A DNA stretch of 29,195 nucleotides from Arcticibacterium sp051269965. GTDB lineage: Bacteria > Bacteroidota > Bacteroidia > Cytophagales > Spirosomataceae. The notes beneath the pieces are model-generated. The model searched no databases. It worked only from the letters and a program-made list of their open reading frames with translations, and was not told the origin of the DNA. Shown in pieces: positions 1-7,624 of this stretch (position 1 is the stretch's first letter; each line of letters opens with the position of its first letter). A program made the position numbers and the translations under genes. The stretch is taken from assembly GCA_051269965.1 (NCBI GenBank), contig JBNMFK010000003.1:1-29195 (forward strand), in the 5' to 3' direction.

Positions 1-1
1 T

Positions 2-346
2 ACGGGAAACCTTTATAGTCCAATGGATTTACCAGTTTTAGGAGATTTAGATCCTAGGTCAGACCAGTCCCCGTGGTGGAGCCTTCAAAACATTCAATTT
101 ACTTATAAGTCAAAGCAAAAGATGGAGATATATGGCGGGATTAAGAACATTTTGAATTTTAGACCTGCGGCCAATAGTATTTCCAGATCTTTTGATCCTT
201 TCGACAAAGAAGTTCAGTTTGATGCAAACGACCAAGTCTTGGCAACGCCTAACAATCCTTATGCTTTGACTTTTGACCCGAGTTATGTCTACGCTCCTAA
301 TCAGGGGATACGTAGCTTCTTGGGTGTGAGATGGAGTCTAGATTGA
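2..346 (+). CDS. TonB-dependent receptor, C-terminal end (partial)
   Basis: This is the last 114 codons of a gene that begins before the window; the frame is open from base 2 and ends in TGA. The closing residues (FDPSYVYAPNQGIRSFLGVR, then W-S-L-D) are the typical final beta-strands of a TonB-dependent outer-membrane receptor. An internal 'GGIKNILNFRP' stretch matches the usual 'GvkNlfnfrp' strand, and 'DPFDK' and 'NPYALTFDPS' are also common in this family. Such receptors import siderophores, vitamins or glycans across the outer membrane using TonB energy. The plug domain and substrate clues lie outside the window, so the substrate cannot be stated. It converges with the gene on the minus strand that ends at 387. 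Confidence 0.85.
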   Translation, partial: TGNLYSPMDLPVLGDLDPRSDQSPWWSLQNIQFTYKSKQKMEIYGGIKNILNFRPAANSISRSFDPFDKEVQFDANDQVLATPNNPYALTFDPSYVYAPNQGIRSFLGVRWSLD

Positions 347-386
347 TTTACAACCCTAAGGCTCTGCATTAGAAAACGTATTACGA

Positions 387-776
387 TTAACCCAACTTCA
401 GCTGCTTCCCTTCTATATATGCTAACAGGGCCACCGCTGAAAGTTGGGTTAATAGAAAACCTTTACCCAGACTAGAGGCATTGTCAAAGTGAAGATAAAT
501 TAGGATAATGCTAATACCAGTCCAAGCCCAATTAGCCTTTATGAGCATGCGGACACAAAATACGTTGACCTCTTTGGGTAGTGCCAAACTAAAGGCGATT
601 AAGGCATAACTTAGGGTTATTAAACTTACCCAGAATACAACAGTAAAGGAAAGTCCTAGAATTTCAGACCAATTATCTAGGAAAAGTAAACCCAAAACAC
701 CTGTTACAAAACCGCAAATAAAATCTACCCAAAGTATACGTCTTAGGAAGGTTTTATTTGCGATTTTATAATTCAC
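387..776 (-). CDS. Small four-helix integral membrane protein, function unknown
   Basis: The 129-residue protein has four hydrophobic stretches at about residues 14-34, 41-64, 76-96 and 106-122, with short polar loops, so it is predicted to lie in the inner membrane. No signal peptide, catalytic motif or metal ligand set is visible. It resembles the widespread short 'LRR-DA-SG-TG-L' four-helix hypothetical proteins of bacteria, but I cannot assign a named family. Its start lies 16 bases after the stop of rhlE on the same strand, so it is probably co-transcribed with the helicase; whether that is functional is unknown. The reading frame is intact and hydrophobicity is regular, so I regard it as a real gene. 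Confidence 0.7.
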   Translation of the reverse strand: MNYKIANKTFLRRILWVDFICGFVTGVLGLLFLDNWSEILGLSFTVVFWVSLITLSYALIAFSLALPKEVNVFCVRMLIKANWAWTGISIILIYLHFDNASSLGKGFLLTQLSAVALLAYIEGKQLKLG

Positions 777-792
777 AGTAATTATTTATGGT

Positions 793-2055
793 CTATCTAT
801 TCCCACGAAAGTTATCTCTTCCATTCCCTTCTGACCGCTTGCCCATATTTTTTCTTCTATTTTGAAAATGCTGCTTTTTAGCTTCGAGCTTAGCGACTTT
901 GTCAGATTTAGATTCTGCCTCATCTGTTGGCTCAAAACCTTTTACAACTTCACTATCGAGACGCTGTTTTAACAAGCTCTCAATATCTCTTAAGTACGGT
1001 CTCTCGTCTATTCCAACCAAAGATATGGCCTCACCACTAGCTCCTGCCCTACCCGTACGACCTATTCTGTGAACATAATCTTCTGGTACATTTGGCAGCT
1101 CATAATTGATAACATGAGGTAATAATGGAATATCCAAACCTCTTGCCGCTATATCGGTGGCTACTAAAGTCCTAATATTTCCAGCCTTGAAACCCGCTAA
1201 TGCCTTGGTTCTAGCATTCTGCGTCTTATTTCCATGAATTGCAGCTGAAGAAATACCTTGTTTCTCAAGCTTTTGGCTCAATTTATTAGCTCCGTGCTTT
1301 GTCCGCGTAAAAATCAAAACCTGATTCCAGTCTCCCTCTTTTATAAGCTTTATTGTTAAATCTACCTTTTGGCCTTTATCCACCAAGTAAATTTTGTGAG
1401 AAACCATCTCAGCAGTAGTATTTTCTGGAGTGGCTTCTACCAGAACTGGATTTTTCAAAAACTCACCAGCTAGTTTCTTTATATCTTTAGAAAAAGTAGC
1501 TGAGAAAAGAAGGTTTTGTCTTTGTTTTGGAATTAAAGCCAAGATTTTTTTAATATCTCTCAAAAAACCCATATCGAGCATCCTATCTGCTTCGTCTAAA
1601 ACAAGTATCTCTACATTTGCCAGAGAAAGGACCTTTTGATTAATTAAATCTAAAAGTCTTCCTGGGGTTGCTATAAGAATGTCTACTCCCTGCCTTAAAG
1701 TTTTGACCTGCGGATTCTGGTTTACCCCGCCAAAAATCACCGTAGAACGAATATCTACAAACTCGCCATACTCTTTTACATTCTCGTATATCTGAGCGGC
1801 CAACTCTCTTGTAGGCGTTAATATTAAGGACCTTATCTGACGTCTTCTCTGAGGTGGTTTTTCTGCTAATAGTTGTAAAATAGGAAGCGTAAAGCCTGCC
1901 GTTTTCCCTGTACCTGTCTGTGCTGATGCTAAAACATCTTTACCTTCTAAAACGAGTGGAATAGCTTTCCCTTGAATTGGTGAAGGCTCTGTATAGCCCT
2001 TTTTGTCTATTGCTTTTAATAAAGCGGCCGACAAGCCTAATTTTTCAAATGACAT
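793..2055 (-). CDS. rhlE: ATP-dependent DEAD-box RNA helicase RhlE
   Basis: This is a 420-residue cytoplasmic RNA helicase with all motifs in order: a Q motif around residues 21-28 (GYTEPSPIQ), Walker A AQTGTGKT (45-52), PTRELA (81-86), TPGR (130-133), DEAD (154-157), SAT (185-187), then ARGLDIP and HRIGRTGRAG in the second RecA domain. A basic, Lys/Arg/Asn-rich tail of about 45 residues ends the protein, as in RhlE-type helicases, and probably binds RNA. Known family roles are ribosome assembly, mRNA turnover and cold adaptation. The ATG is preceded by a perfect -7 box (2115-2122) and a leader that can form a stem-loop. The four-helix membrane gene follows after 16 bases. Confidence 0.95.
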   Translation of the reverse strand: MSFEKLGLSAALLKAIDKKGYTEPSPIQGKAIPLVLEGKDVLASAQTGTGKTAGFTLPILQLLAEKPPQRRRQIRSLILTPTRELAAQIYENVKEYGEFVDIRSTVIFGGVNQNPQVKTLRQGVDILIATPGRLLDLINQKVLSLANVEILVLDEADRMLDMGFLRDIKKILALIPKQRQNLLFSATFSKDIKKLAGEFLKNPVLVEATPENTTAEMVSHKIYLVDKGQKVDLTIKLIKEGDWNQVLIFTRTKHGANKLSQKLEKQGISSAAIHGNKTQNARTKALAGFKAGNIRTLVATDIAARGLDIPLLPHVINYELPNVPEDYVHRIGRTGRAGASGEAISLVGIDERPYLRDIESLLKQRLDSEVVKGFEPTDEAESKSDKVAKLEAKKQHFQNRRKNMGKRSEGNGRDNFRGNR

Positions 2056-2068
2056 AAAAACTGTTTGT

Positions 2069-2103
2069 GAAACAACAATTTCTGTTTGTCAAAAAGTTGT
2101 TTC
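2069..2103 (-). promoter_or_regulatory. Stem-loop in the rhlE 5' leader
   Basis: GAAACAAC at 2069-2076 and GTTGTTTC at 2096-2103 form a perfect 8-bp inverted repeat with a 19-base loop, immediately upstream of the rhlE start. The octamer CTGTTTGT occurs at 2061-2068 and again at 2082-2089, the second copy being in the loop. The stem falls inside the predicted transcribed leader. Leader-based autoregulation is known for cold-shock helicases; its presence here is inference. Confidence 0.4.
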
Positions 2104-2114
2104 GGATTATGCCG

Positions 2115-2122
2115 CAAAGGTA
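2115..2122 (-). promoter_or_regulatory. -7 promoter box of rhlE
   Basis: On the minus strand the bases read TACCTTTG, an exact match to the Bacteroidota -7 consensus TAnnTTTG. It lies about 60 bases before the rhlE ATG. A clear -33 TTTG is not present; TTTC sits near the right distance. Transcription would start around 2108-2110, giving a leader of about 50 bases. Confidence 0.6.
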
Positions 2123-2271
2123 AGCCTTAATTTTTTGTGAAAGTCGCTGATTACCAGCATACTTTTTTACCCTTTAAAATGATATTTGACCACATAGCAA
2201 ATTTAGATTAATTCGTTTATTAAAAGTCATGTAAATTTGACCAGCTATTATTTATAAATAAAAAACAAATT

Positions 2272-3444
2272 ATGAACGAAGAAAACAGCACGAAGCTGGA
2301 TGTATTCCTATGGAATATAGCCGGATTTAAAAAAAGTATCATTTCCAAATGCGGTGTTGATAATTTCCATGCCAAAATTATAGGTGTCTTGCTTATTATG
2401 GTAGGCGTTTATGCCACCATGGCCTGGACTTTTTTCTTCCAAACCTTCACTACCAACATTTATGTTGCCGTAATCTCAGGTTTATTTATGGGAGCGTTTA
2501 TTGTTAGCTTTGACAGAGCCCTTATTTCTTCCATGTCTTCTGGTAAAACCAATTACTATTCGCTGGGCTTTAGATTCTTTCTGGCTATTATGCTTGGAGT
2601 ATTCCTGTCTCAGCCTATGATTTTGCGTTTCTATCAACCGGAAATAAGCAGGGAAGTTGAGATTCTTGCCGACAAAAAAGTGGCTGAAAGAAAGACAGAA
2701 CTCGCTGCCATTTATCAGACAGACCTCGAAAGCCTTACAAACCAAAAGACTGCACTGCAAGGTCAAATTGACGGAACACAAAAGCTTTTTGTAGCTTCTG
2801 AGCAAGATTTCAAAACAGAAATGGATGGATCTGCGGGCACAAAACGCTATGGATATAGTACAGTGGCCAAACAAAAAGAACGAATTTTTAATGACTATCG
2901 AAATGAGCTCTCAAGAGTTCGCCTAGAGAATGGACCTAAAATAGATAAGCTTCAGAGCGAGATAGACGTGGTAAACGCCAAGATAAATGACGAGATATCT
3001 CTCTATCAAAGTGAAAACGAGACTTTTGGAACATTGATACAGGCGGAGGCCTTAGAATCGTTGCTAAATAAAGATTCCAGTGGCACATTGACGTTCAGGT
3101 TTTATTTGCTCTCTGTCATTCTCATCTTAATTGAGCTCTCAGCACTCATAGCCAAAATGCTCTTCAAAATGGAAAGTTATAAAAGCAGAGTGGCATTGAT
3201 AGAAGTTGAGGAAGTACAAACTATTGAAAACGAAAAAGAAATAATTCTTGCCAAACTTGCAGAACTGAAAGACTTAAGAATGGACAGTGAGACAAACCTT
3301 CAGAAAAAGTACTTTGAAGACACCAAGGAGTTAAGCCATGAAAAGTTAGCTGCTTTACTCAAAGCTTGGCAAACAGATGAATCTGGAACCGCAAATGAAT
3401 ACTGGGCAAAGTTTAAAAATAAACTTACGCTGAGTGGGGTTTAG
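2272..3444 (+). CDS. DUF4407 domain-containing membrane protein
   Basis: This 390-residue protein matches DUF4407, a membrane family of unknown function. The N-terminus has three hydrophobic helices at about 33-53, 63-83 and 100-120, and the family's recognisable 'GAFIVSFDRALISSM' follows the second. Residues of about 130-260 are highly charged and Gln/Glu/Lys-rich, predicted coiled coil, and would lie on one side of the membrane. A fourth helix (about 273-295) returns to a second charged, helical C-terminal region. No enzyme motif is visible. The gene stands alone, divergent from rhlE, with a 216-base shared upstream region. It starts at an ATG after an AT-rich stretch; a TTTG at about 2236 could be a -33 box, but the -7 box is poor. 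Confidence 0.8.
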   Translation: MNEENSTKLDVFLWNIAGFKKSIISKCGVDNFHAKIIGVLLIMVGVYATMAWTFFFQTFTTNIYVAVISGLFMGAFIVSFDRALISSMSSGKTNYYSLGFRFFLAIMLGVFLSQPMILRFYQPEISREVEILADKKVAERKTELAAIYQTDLESLTNQKTALQGQIDGTQKLFVASEQDFKTEMDGSAGTKRYGYSTVAKQKERIFNDYRNELSRVRLENGPKIDKLQSEIDVVNAKINDEISLYQSENETFGTLIQAEALESLLNKDSSGTLTFRFYLLSVILILIELSALIAKMLFKMESYKSRVALIEVEEVQTIENEKEIILAKLAELKDLRMDSETNLQKKYFEDTKELSHEKLAALLKAWQTDESGTANEYWAKFKNKLTLSGV

Positions 3445-3861
3445 AATAGTCTTTTCTCTTTCAAAATAGGCCCGCTAAAGGGTTGCTCTTCGGTATGTTC
3501 CTTCCGAAAAATTACTTTTAAGCGGCTGCCTAATAAAAACTTTAAACGCCAGTAAAGGGTTTTTAGGCGATGCTAACATAAGCCAACGGCCAAAAACTGT
3601 TCAAAAATCAAAATTGAATACCTTGTATTAACCTATGTTATCTCTGGACATAGAGATATTGGCCAGGCATAGTTGTTTGGTTATACCATTGGCTTGTTTA
3701 AGGAGTAATCTAATATTACATGGACATTTAAAGGATTGTATTCTTTATATCACAGGAGACCGAAGACTTTTTCCACCAAGTCAAAAAGACTCTGTGGAGC
3801 GGTGCGGGAACATAGGTAGCGTTTAGAGTATCCAAAGTGCTGACGGAGGAGCTATCGGGAA
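3445..3861. other. Gene-free stretch between DUF4407 and the broken FISUMP gene
   Basis: No convincing gene is seen on either strand across these 417 bases. A 63-codon open frame at 3635-3826 has no recognisable composition or domain and is probably chance. Apart from the nested stems near its left end, it holds only a short GACTT/AAGTC stem around 3786-3803. Together with the broken gene that follows, it looks like decayed sequence. Confidence 0.5.
3472..3569. other. Nested inverted repeats after the DUF4407 gene
   Basis: CCGCTAAAG (3472-3480) can pair with CTTTTAAGCGG (3515-3525), with two small bulges. Inside it TTCGG (3489-3493) pairs with CCGAA (3504-3508). A separate CGCC (3547-3550) and GGCG (3566-3569) pair follows. 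No long T-run follows, so this is not a classical terminator. It could be a 3' structure of the upstream mRNA, a small RNA or a relic of a mobile element. Confidence 0.25.
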
Positions 3862-4680
3862 TCAATCCCTGAGACAACGAACAGAAAACCCATACCCCTT
3901 ATCGTTGCTGCCCCTGTAGACATTGTCACTGCCATAGAACAGCTCGCGGTTCCAGGGATCTGTTGTATTGTACTCTGTATAACTCCACCAGTCGCCGAAG
4001 TTGCCAATATTGAGGAGTGTTCGACCGGGGCTACGGTAGCCGCCCGGAAGCCCTGCAAAGCCGCTTTCATTTGTCGCTCCTGAATTTGGTGAAGTCCAAT
4101 GGGCCAGACCTGCCTCTTTCATCTTACCTCCTGCCAAACCTGTTCCTCCCAAGTAGTTCGTAAGCGTTGTCCACTCGACGTCTGTAGGCACATGCCAGCC
4201 CGTAGGACATACATTCTTACTCCCATTTAAAACATGTCTATAGCGTACCAGTTGTATAGTGCTCCATACGTTATCAGATTAGAAACATCATTACCATACC
4301 ATGTATAGGCAGGAGCTTTATTGATGCTAGCCGTACCCCAGGCTGTATCATCATCAGCAATAAGAGGAATAGCCGACCCATCATTGTATCTCGTAGTTTT
4401 TAAATTCTCCGCCATCCACGTTTGACTACCTATTGTTTCTATCTCATATCTGTTGTTGTCTATATCCTTTACACCTACTAAAGCCGCAACTGTAGCCTCT
4501 AACAAATCCACATACCCCTTGGTCGCCGCATCTTGGGCTAATATTGGATTTGCTACATTCCTGATAATTCCTGAATTTACGTTTATAGAATCTGCTATTA
4601 TTCCACGCGCTACTTCTATATTTTGGCTAAATACAAGTATTGGACATAGTAAGAGTAAGAGTAAAGGAGGTTTTTTTTAT
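3862..4680 (-). pseudogene. Broken FISUMP-domain secreted protein
   Basis: Two minus-strand frames together read as one FISUMP (Fibrobacter succinogenes major paralogous) domain protein, a surface or secreted family of unclear role in Bacteroidota. The first part (about 4678-4228) runs from a Leu-rich signal peptide (LLLLLLCPILVFSQ) through 'DAATKGYVDLLEA' and 'IGSQTWMAENLKTTRYNDG' to 'YGALYNWYAIDMF', then TAA. The second (about 4226-3862) continues 'NGSKNVCPTGWHVPTDVEW' to 'YGFSVRCLRD'. One base missing near the T4 run at about 4230 would rejoin them as AIDMFLNGSKNV. There is also no start codon: where an ATG-Lys-Lys is expected the minus strand reads ATA followed by extra A (A8 at 4671-4678), out of frame, with a stop just before. 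Two lesions suggest a pseudogene; homopolymer sequencing error is the alternative. Confidence 0.75.
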
Positions 4681-4747
4681 GGTGTTTCTTTTGAATCAAC
4701 AAATGCTGTCGACTATTCGCTCGATAAATTAAGGTGTGAGACTACAT

Positions 4748-4765
4748 ACGGATTGACCAATCCGT
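4748..4765. promoter_or_regulatory. 18-base inverted repeat upstream of the FISUMP remnant
   Basis: ACGGATTG and CAATCCGT are perfect 8-base arms separated by AC (4748-4765). It lies about 70 bases upstream of the signal-peptide region of the broken FISUMP gene. The compact dyad has the shape of a dimeric repressor operator, but no regulator is nearby. It could equally be a small hairpin. Confidence 0.3.
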
Positions 4766-5237
4766 CTTATTTCACAACTCAGCTAATTTGATAAGTTTAC
4801 GAAAAATCCAATTGATAAAAAAAGGAATTAATAACGGACAAAAAAAGGGGAATGTTTTTTTGACTGGTAGAGAGCTTTTTGGATTGTGACATTAGTATAA
4901 ATCTCATACAATCCACGAGTACATCCATAACCTTATTTCCGATAATCCATCAGCTGCTTCGAATCTACTATTATCACAACTAACCAAGTTTCATAACTCA
5001 ATAAAGACCATGAAGGTTAGCCAAATTATCGAGTGCATCTAAAGGTAACCTTTAATATTGCATAGATACTTTAGGGGCAAAATTCTCAATTTTGGTCAAA
5101 AGACCGTTCCGAGAAGTTATAAAGACTTTGGTCAGGTGAGATTATTTAATGAAAGTCACAGCGTTCCTCAAACACTGTCATCATGGATAAGATGACCCAT
5201 GTGCATCAAGACTAAAATTCCATATTTCAGATTAATT
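4766..5237. other. Gene-free stretch between the FISUMP remnant and the aldo/keto reductase
   Basis: No gene is supported here. Two small hairpins are visible: CAAAATT-CTC-AATTTTG at 5078-5094, a perfect 7-bp stem, and GTCATC/GATGAC at 5177-5182 and 5191-5196. Neither is followed by a T-run on the minus strand, so neither is a good terminator for the reductase gene that ends at 5238. Confidence 0.4.
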
Positions 5238-6116
5238 TTACTTCGTCAAAGAAGCGTAGTAAATCTCATACCAGTCTTCTTTAGACAAAACCAGGTCCGT
5301 GGCCGTTGCCACATTTCTTATTCTTTCTAGGTTTAAAGACCCAATAATAGGTAATACCCCCAAATTAATGAGCCATGCTACCGCTACTTGCTCCAAGTTA
5401 GCATCATGCTTCTTGGCAACTATCCTTAACGTCTTTCTCAGACCAATAGCCTGTTCTGAGCCTCCTTCTAGAATTTGACCACCGGCCAGTGGTGCCCACA
5501 CAAGCGGTTTAGCATATTGTTCTTTGATGAAGTCTATCCTTCCGTCTCTAATTGGGCTTGTGTCCAAAAGGTTTAGCTCAATGTGACTCGTTACAATGGG
5601 AACACTTAGATATTTAGCTAACAATTTATGCTGATCTACCGTAAAATTGGCAATACCAATATGCTTAGCCTTTTTTGTATGGACTATGTGTTGTAAAGTA
5701 AGAGCTGTTTCTTCTGGGTTGGCCGAGTAATCAAAGCCATTTAACAAGAATATATCGAGGTAATCCGTCTTCAAATTCTCCAGAAACTTGTCTACAGAAT
5801 CTAAGAGATAGTTTCTAGAATTATCGAAATATGGTTTTCCCGAAGGTAAGCCTTGACGAATACCACATTTAGCAAAAATGACTTTATCTTTTCTATCGAA
5901 TCCTTTTTCCTGCAACACAGAGTTTACTAGCTGCTCCGTCTTTAAACTGGCAGACGTATCTCCATAGTCAAAGGTAGTGATACCTAAGTCCAAGCAAAGA
6001 TTAATAATCTCTTCTGCCCTTTTGGGATCCGTCATTTTCTCGCTCTCCCATCTCCAAAAGCTATAAATTGCTTTTGATACTTTAGGTCCGCTATCGCTGA
6101 GATATACTTTTTGCAT
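5238..6116 (-). CDS. Aldo/keto reductase-family protein, YdhF-like, with altered catalytic tetrad
   Basis: The protein follows the E. coli YdhF-type aldo/keto reductase pattern from end to end: 'LDLGITTFDYGDT', 'KVIFAKCGI', 'LKTDYLDIFLL', 'GIANFTVDQHKLL', 'VAWLINLGVLPIIGS'. Family members are cytoplasmic NADPH-dependent TIM-barrel reductases. Counting from the TTG nine codons upstream, the tetrad positions are D59, S64 (normally Tyr), K92 and N135 (normally His), so only Asp and Lys remain. I place the start at the ATG at 6116, which gives a YdhF-like N-terminus; an in-frame TTG at 6143 is the alternative. A TATTTTTG -7 box (6141-6148) just upstream fits the ATG and would make the TTG implausible. 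With Tyr and His missing, ordinary carbonyl reduction is doubtful. Confidence 0.85.
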   Translation of the reverse strand: MQKVYLSDSGPKVSKAIYSFWRWESEKMTDPKRAEEIINLCLDLGITTFDYGDTSASLKTEQLVNSVLQEKGFDRKDKVIFAKCGIRQGLPSGKPYFDNSRNYLLDSVDKFLENLKTDYLDIFLLNGFDYSANPEETALTLQHIVHTKKAKHIGIANFTVDQHKLLAKYLSVPIVTSHIELNLLDTSPIRDGRIDFIKEQYAKPLVWAPLAGGQILEGGSEQAIGLRKTLRIVAKKHDANLEQVAVAWLINLGVLPIIGSLNLERIRNVATATDLVLSKEDWYEIYYASLTK

Positions 6117-6140
6117 GCCAGTATTTTTTGTATTGATTAG

Positions 6141-6148
6141 CAAAAATA
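6141..6148 (-). promoter_or_regulatory. -7 promoter box of the aldo/keto reductase gene
   Basis: The minus strand reads TATTTTTG, matching TAnnTTTG, 25 bases before the ATG at 6116. It overlaps the alternative TTG start, which supports the ATG. No good -33 element is seen at the usual distance. Confidence 0.4.
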
Positions 6149-6187
6149 GAACAAAAAAATGGCACGTCTAAAGAGAAATGAACTCTC

Positions 6188-6391
6188 TTACCCTTTTGAA
6201 TCTACGGGACAGCTGCTAATGCCTAGAACCTTATAAATCAGGGAGCAATAAACCGCATTAGTCAAAAGAAAAATTACGACTAATGCAGCCAAAAATATAC
6301 CTGAAATGACATTTTACCAGTAAGGTAATCCTATTATTAAAGCGATGGCTATTCTAATCATTCGGCCTACGTTACTTATATTCTTTGTCAT
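6188..6391 (-). pseudogene. DUF2892 (YgaP-type) membrane protein gene with an in-frame stop
   Basis: Read on the minus strand from ATG at 6391, the frame gives MTKNISNVGRMIRIAIALII then GLPYW, a TAA at 6314-6316 (codon 26), and continues in the same frame NVISGIFLAALVVIFLLTNA to VLGISSCPVDSKG and a final TAA at 6188. The joined 67 codons have the full DUF2892 layout: 'N.g..dR.iRi.lal.i', two membrane helices, and the closing 'C..y...Gi.sC'. The frame is unchanged across the stop, so one substitution (for example AAA, CAA or GAA to TAA) accounts for it. The gene is either a recent pseudogene or has a polymorphic stop. It sits alone between the reductase gene and ychF. Confidence 0.75.
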
Positions 6392-6486
6392 TATCTTCTT
6401 AATGTTTAGTCACAAAAGAAATATAAGAATGCTTCCTTATCCAAAATGTGATATCTAACTAGTGTATATGTTATAGATTTTTAGGC

Positions 6487-6494
6487 TACTTTTG
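6487..6494 (+). promoter_or_regulatory. -7 promoter box of ychF
   Basis: TACTTTTG matches the Bacteroidota -7 consensus exactly and lies 26 bases before the ychF ATG. No clear TTTG appears 17-21 bases upstream. Confidence 0.6.
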
Positions 6495-6520
6495 CACCCT
6501 CAAATTTATCTATAGAAAAG

Positions 6521-7624
6521 ATGTCTCTAAGAGTAGGAATTGTAGGCTTGCCAAACGTAGGAAAATCCACCCTTTTTAATGCGGTATCCACTAGTGCCAA
6601 GGCTCAAGCGAGCAATTATCGTTTTTGTACGATTGACCCAAATGTAGGGCTTGTGGACGTACCAGATATACGATTAGCTAAATTAGCTGAGTTGGTAAAT
6701 CCAAACAAAATCATTCCAACTCAAATTGAGGTTGTGGACATTGCTGGTCTTGTCAAAGGAGCAAGTAAAGGCGAAGGTTTAGGTAATAAATTTTTGGGGA
6801 ATATTAGAGAAGTAGATGCTATCATACATGTCGTTCGTTGTTTTGAAGACGAAAACGTATTGCGTGATGAAGGTGATATTAACCCTGTTTCTGATAAGGA
6901 AATCATTGACTACGAGCTTCAACTAAAAGATTTAGAAAGCATAGAGAAGAAAATTGGTAGAATCGGAAAAATGGCCAGAGTAGGTGGTGACACCAAAATG
7001 AAGGCAGAGCTAGCCACCGTAGAAAAATGTCAAACGTGGTTATTGCAGGGTAAAAACGTAAGAGAACTTGAATTAACAAAAGAAGAATTACCGGCCATAG
7101 CAGACCTGTTTTTACTCACCATTAAGCCTACCCTTTATGTGGCCAATGTGGATGAGAAAAGCATGCACACGGGTAATACGTTTTCTGAGACTCTCCAAGC
7201 GGTAGCGGATGCTGAAGCTGCTCAAATGATAGTGCTTTGTAATAACATAGAGGCAGACATCTCCGAAATGGAAGACCCCACTGATAAGGCCATGTTTTTT
7301 GAAGAATACGGCATGAAAGAAGCTGGTTTAGATAGGCTACTCCGTTCGGCATACAAATTACTGAGTCTGAACACTTACTTCACCGCGGGAGTTCAAGAGG
7401 TGAGAGCTTGGACCATTCAGCAAGGATGGACCGCTCCTCAAGCTGCCGGTGTTATTCATACCGATTTTGAGAGAGGTTTTATCAAGGCGGAAGTTATGAG
7501 CTACACTGATTTTGTGAAATATGGCACGGAAGCAGCTTGCAGAGAAGTTGGACGTTTAAGAATAGAAGGCAAAGAGTATATCGTTAAGGATGGCGATGTG
7601 ATGCATTTCAGATTTAATGTCTAA
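6521..7624 (+). CDS. ychF: Redox-regulated ATPase/GTPase YchF (OLA1 family)
   Basis: The 367-residue length is typical for YchF. The P-loop is GLPNVGKST at residues 9-17, switch II reads DIAGLVKGASKGEGLGNKF, and the fourth nucleotide motif is NVDE rather than NKxD, the known feature that lets YchF/OLA1 prefer ATP. A coiled-coil insertion follows the G-domain, and the C-terminal 80 residues form the TGS domain (ending 'EGKEYIVKDGDVMHFRFNV'). The protein is cytoplasmic, binds ribosomes and is linked to stress and oxidative responses in other bacteria. The gene has its own promoter-like box and converges exactly, stop against stop, with the minus-strand gene ending at 7625. Confidence 0.96.
   Translation: MSLRVGIVGLPNVGKSTLFNAVSTSAKAQASNYRFCTIDPNVGLVDVPDIRLAKLAELVNPNKIIPTQIEVVDIAGLVKGASKGEGLGNKFLGNIREVDAIIHVVRCFEDENVLRDEGDINPVSDKEIIDYELQLKDLESIEKKIGRIGKMARVGGDTKMKAELATVEKCQTWLLQGKNVRELELTKEELPAIADLFLLTIKPTLYVANVDEKSMHTGNTFSETLQAVADAEAAQMIVLCNNIEADISEMEDPTDKAMFFEEYGMKEAGLDRLLRSAYKLLSLNTYFTAGVQEVRAWTIQQGWTAPQAAGVIHTDFERGFIKAEVMSYTDFVKYGTEAACREVGRLRIEGKEYIVKDGDVMHFRFNV

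Noticed and set aside
1430..1639. Plus-strand open frame inside rhlE
   Set aside because: Antisense shadow of the conserved helicase core; no domain or composition signal.
3541..3600. Integron attC-like or att-like site (GCTAACATAAGCCAAC)
   Set aside because: The two near-copies are direct and not inverted, no GTTRRRY core is present, and no integrase is near.
3635..3826. 63-codon plus-strand open frame
   Set aside because: No recognisable motif, no start context or promoter, and the composition is not coding-like.
4950..4975. T-loop-like GCTTCGAATCT suggesting a tRNA
   Set aside because: No acceptor, D-arm or anticodon stem can be folded around it.
5078..5094. 7-bp hairpin CAAAATT-CTC-AATTTTG as a terminator
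   Set aside because: It is followed by C-rich sequence on the minus strand, with no T-run.
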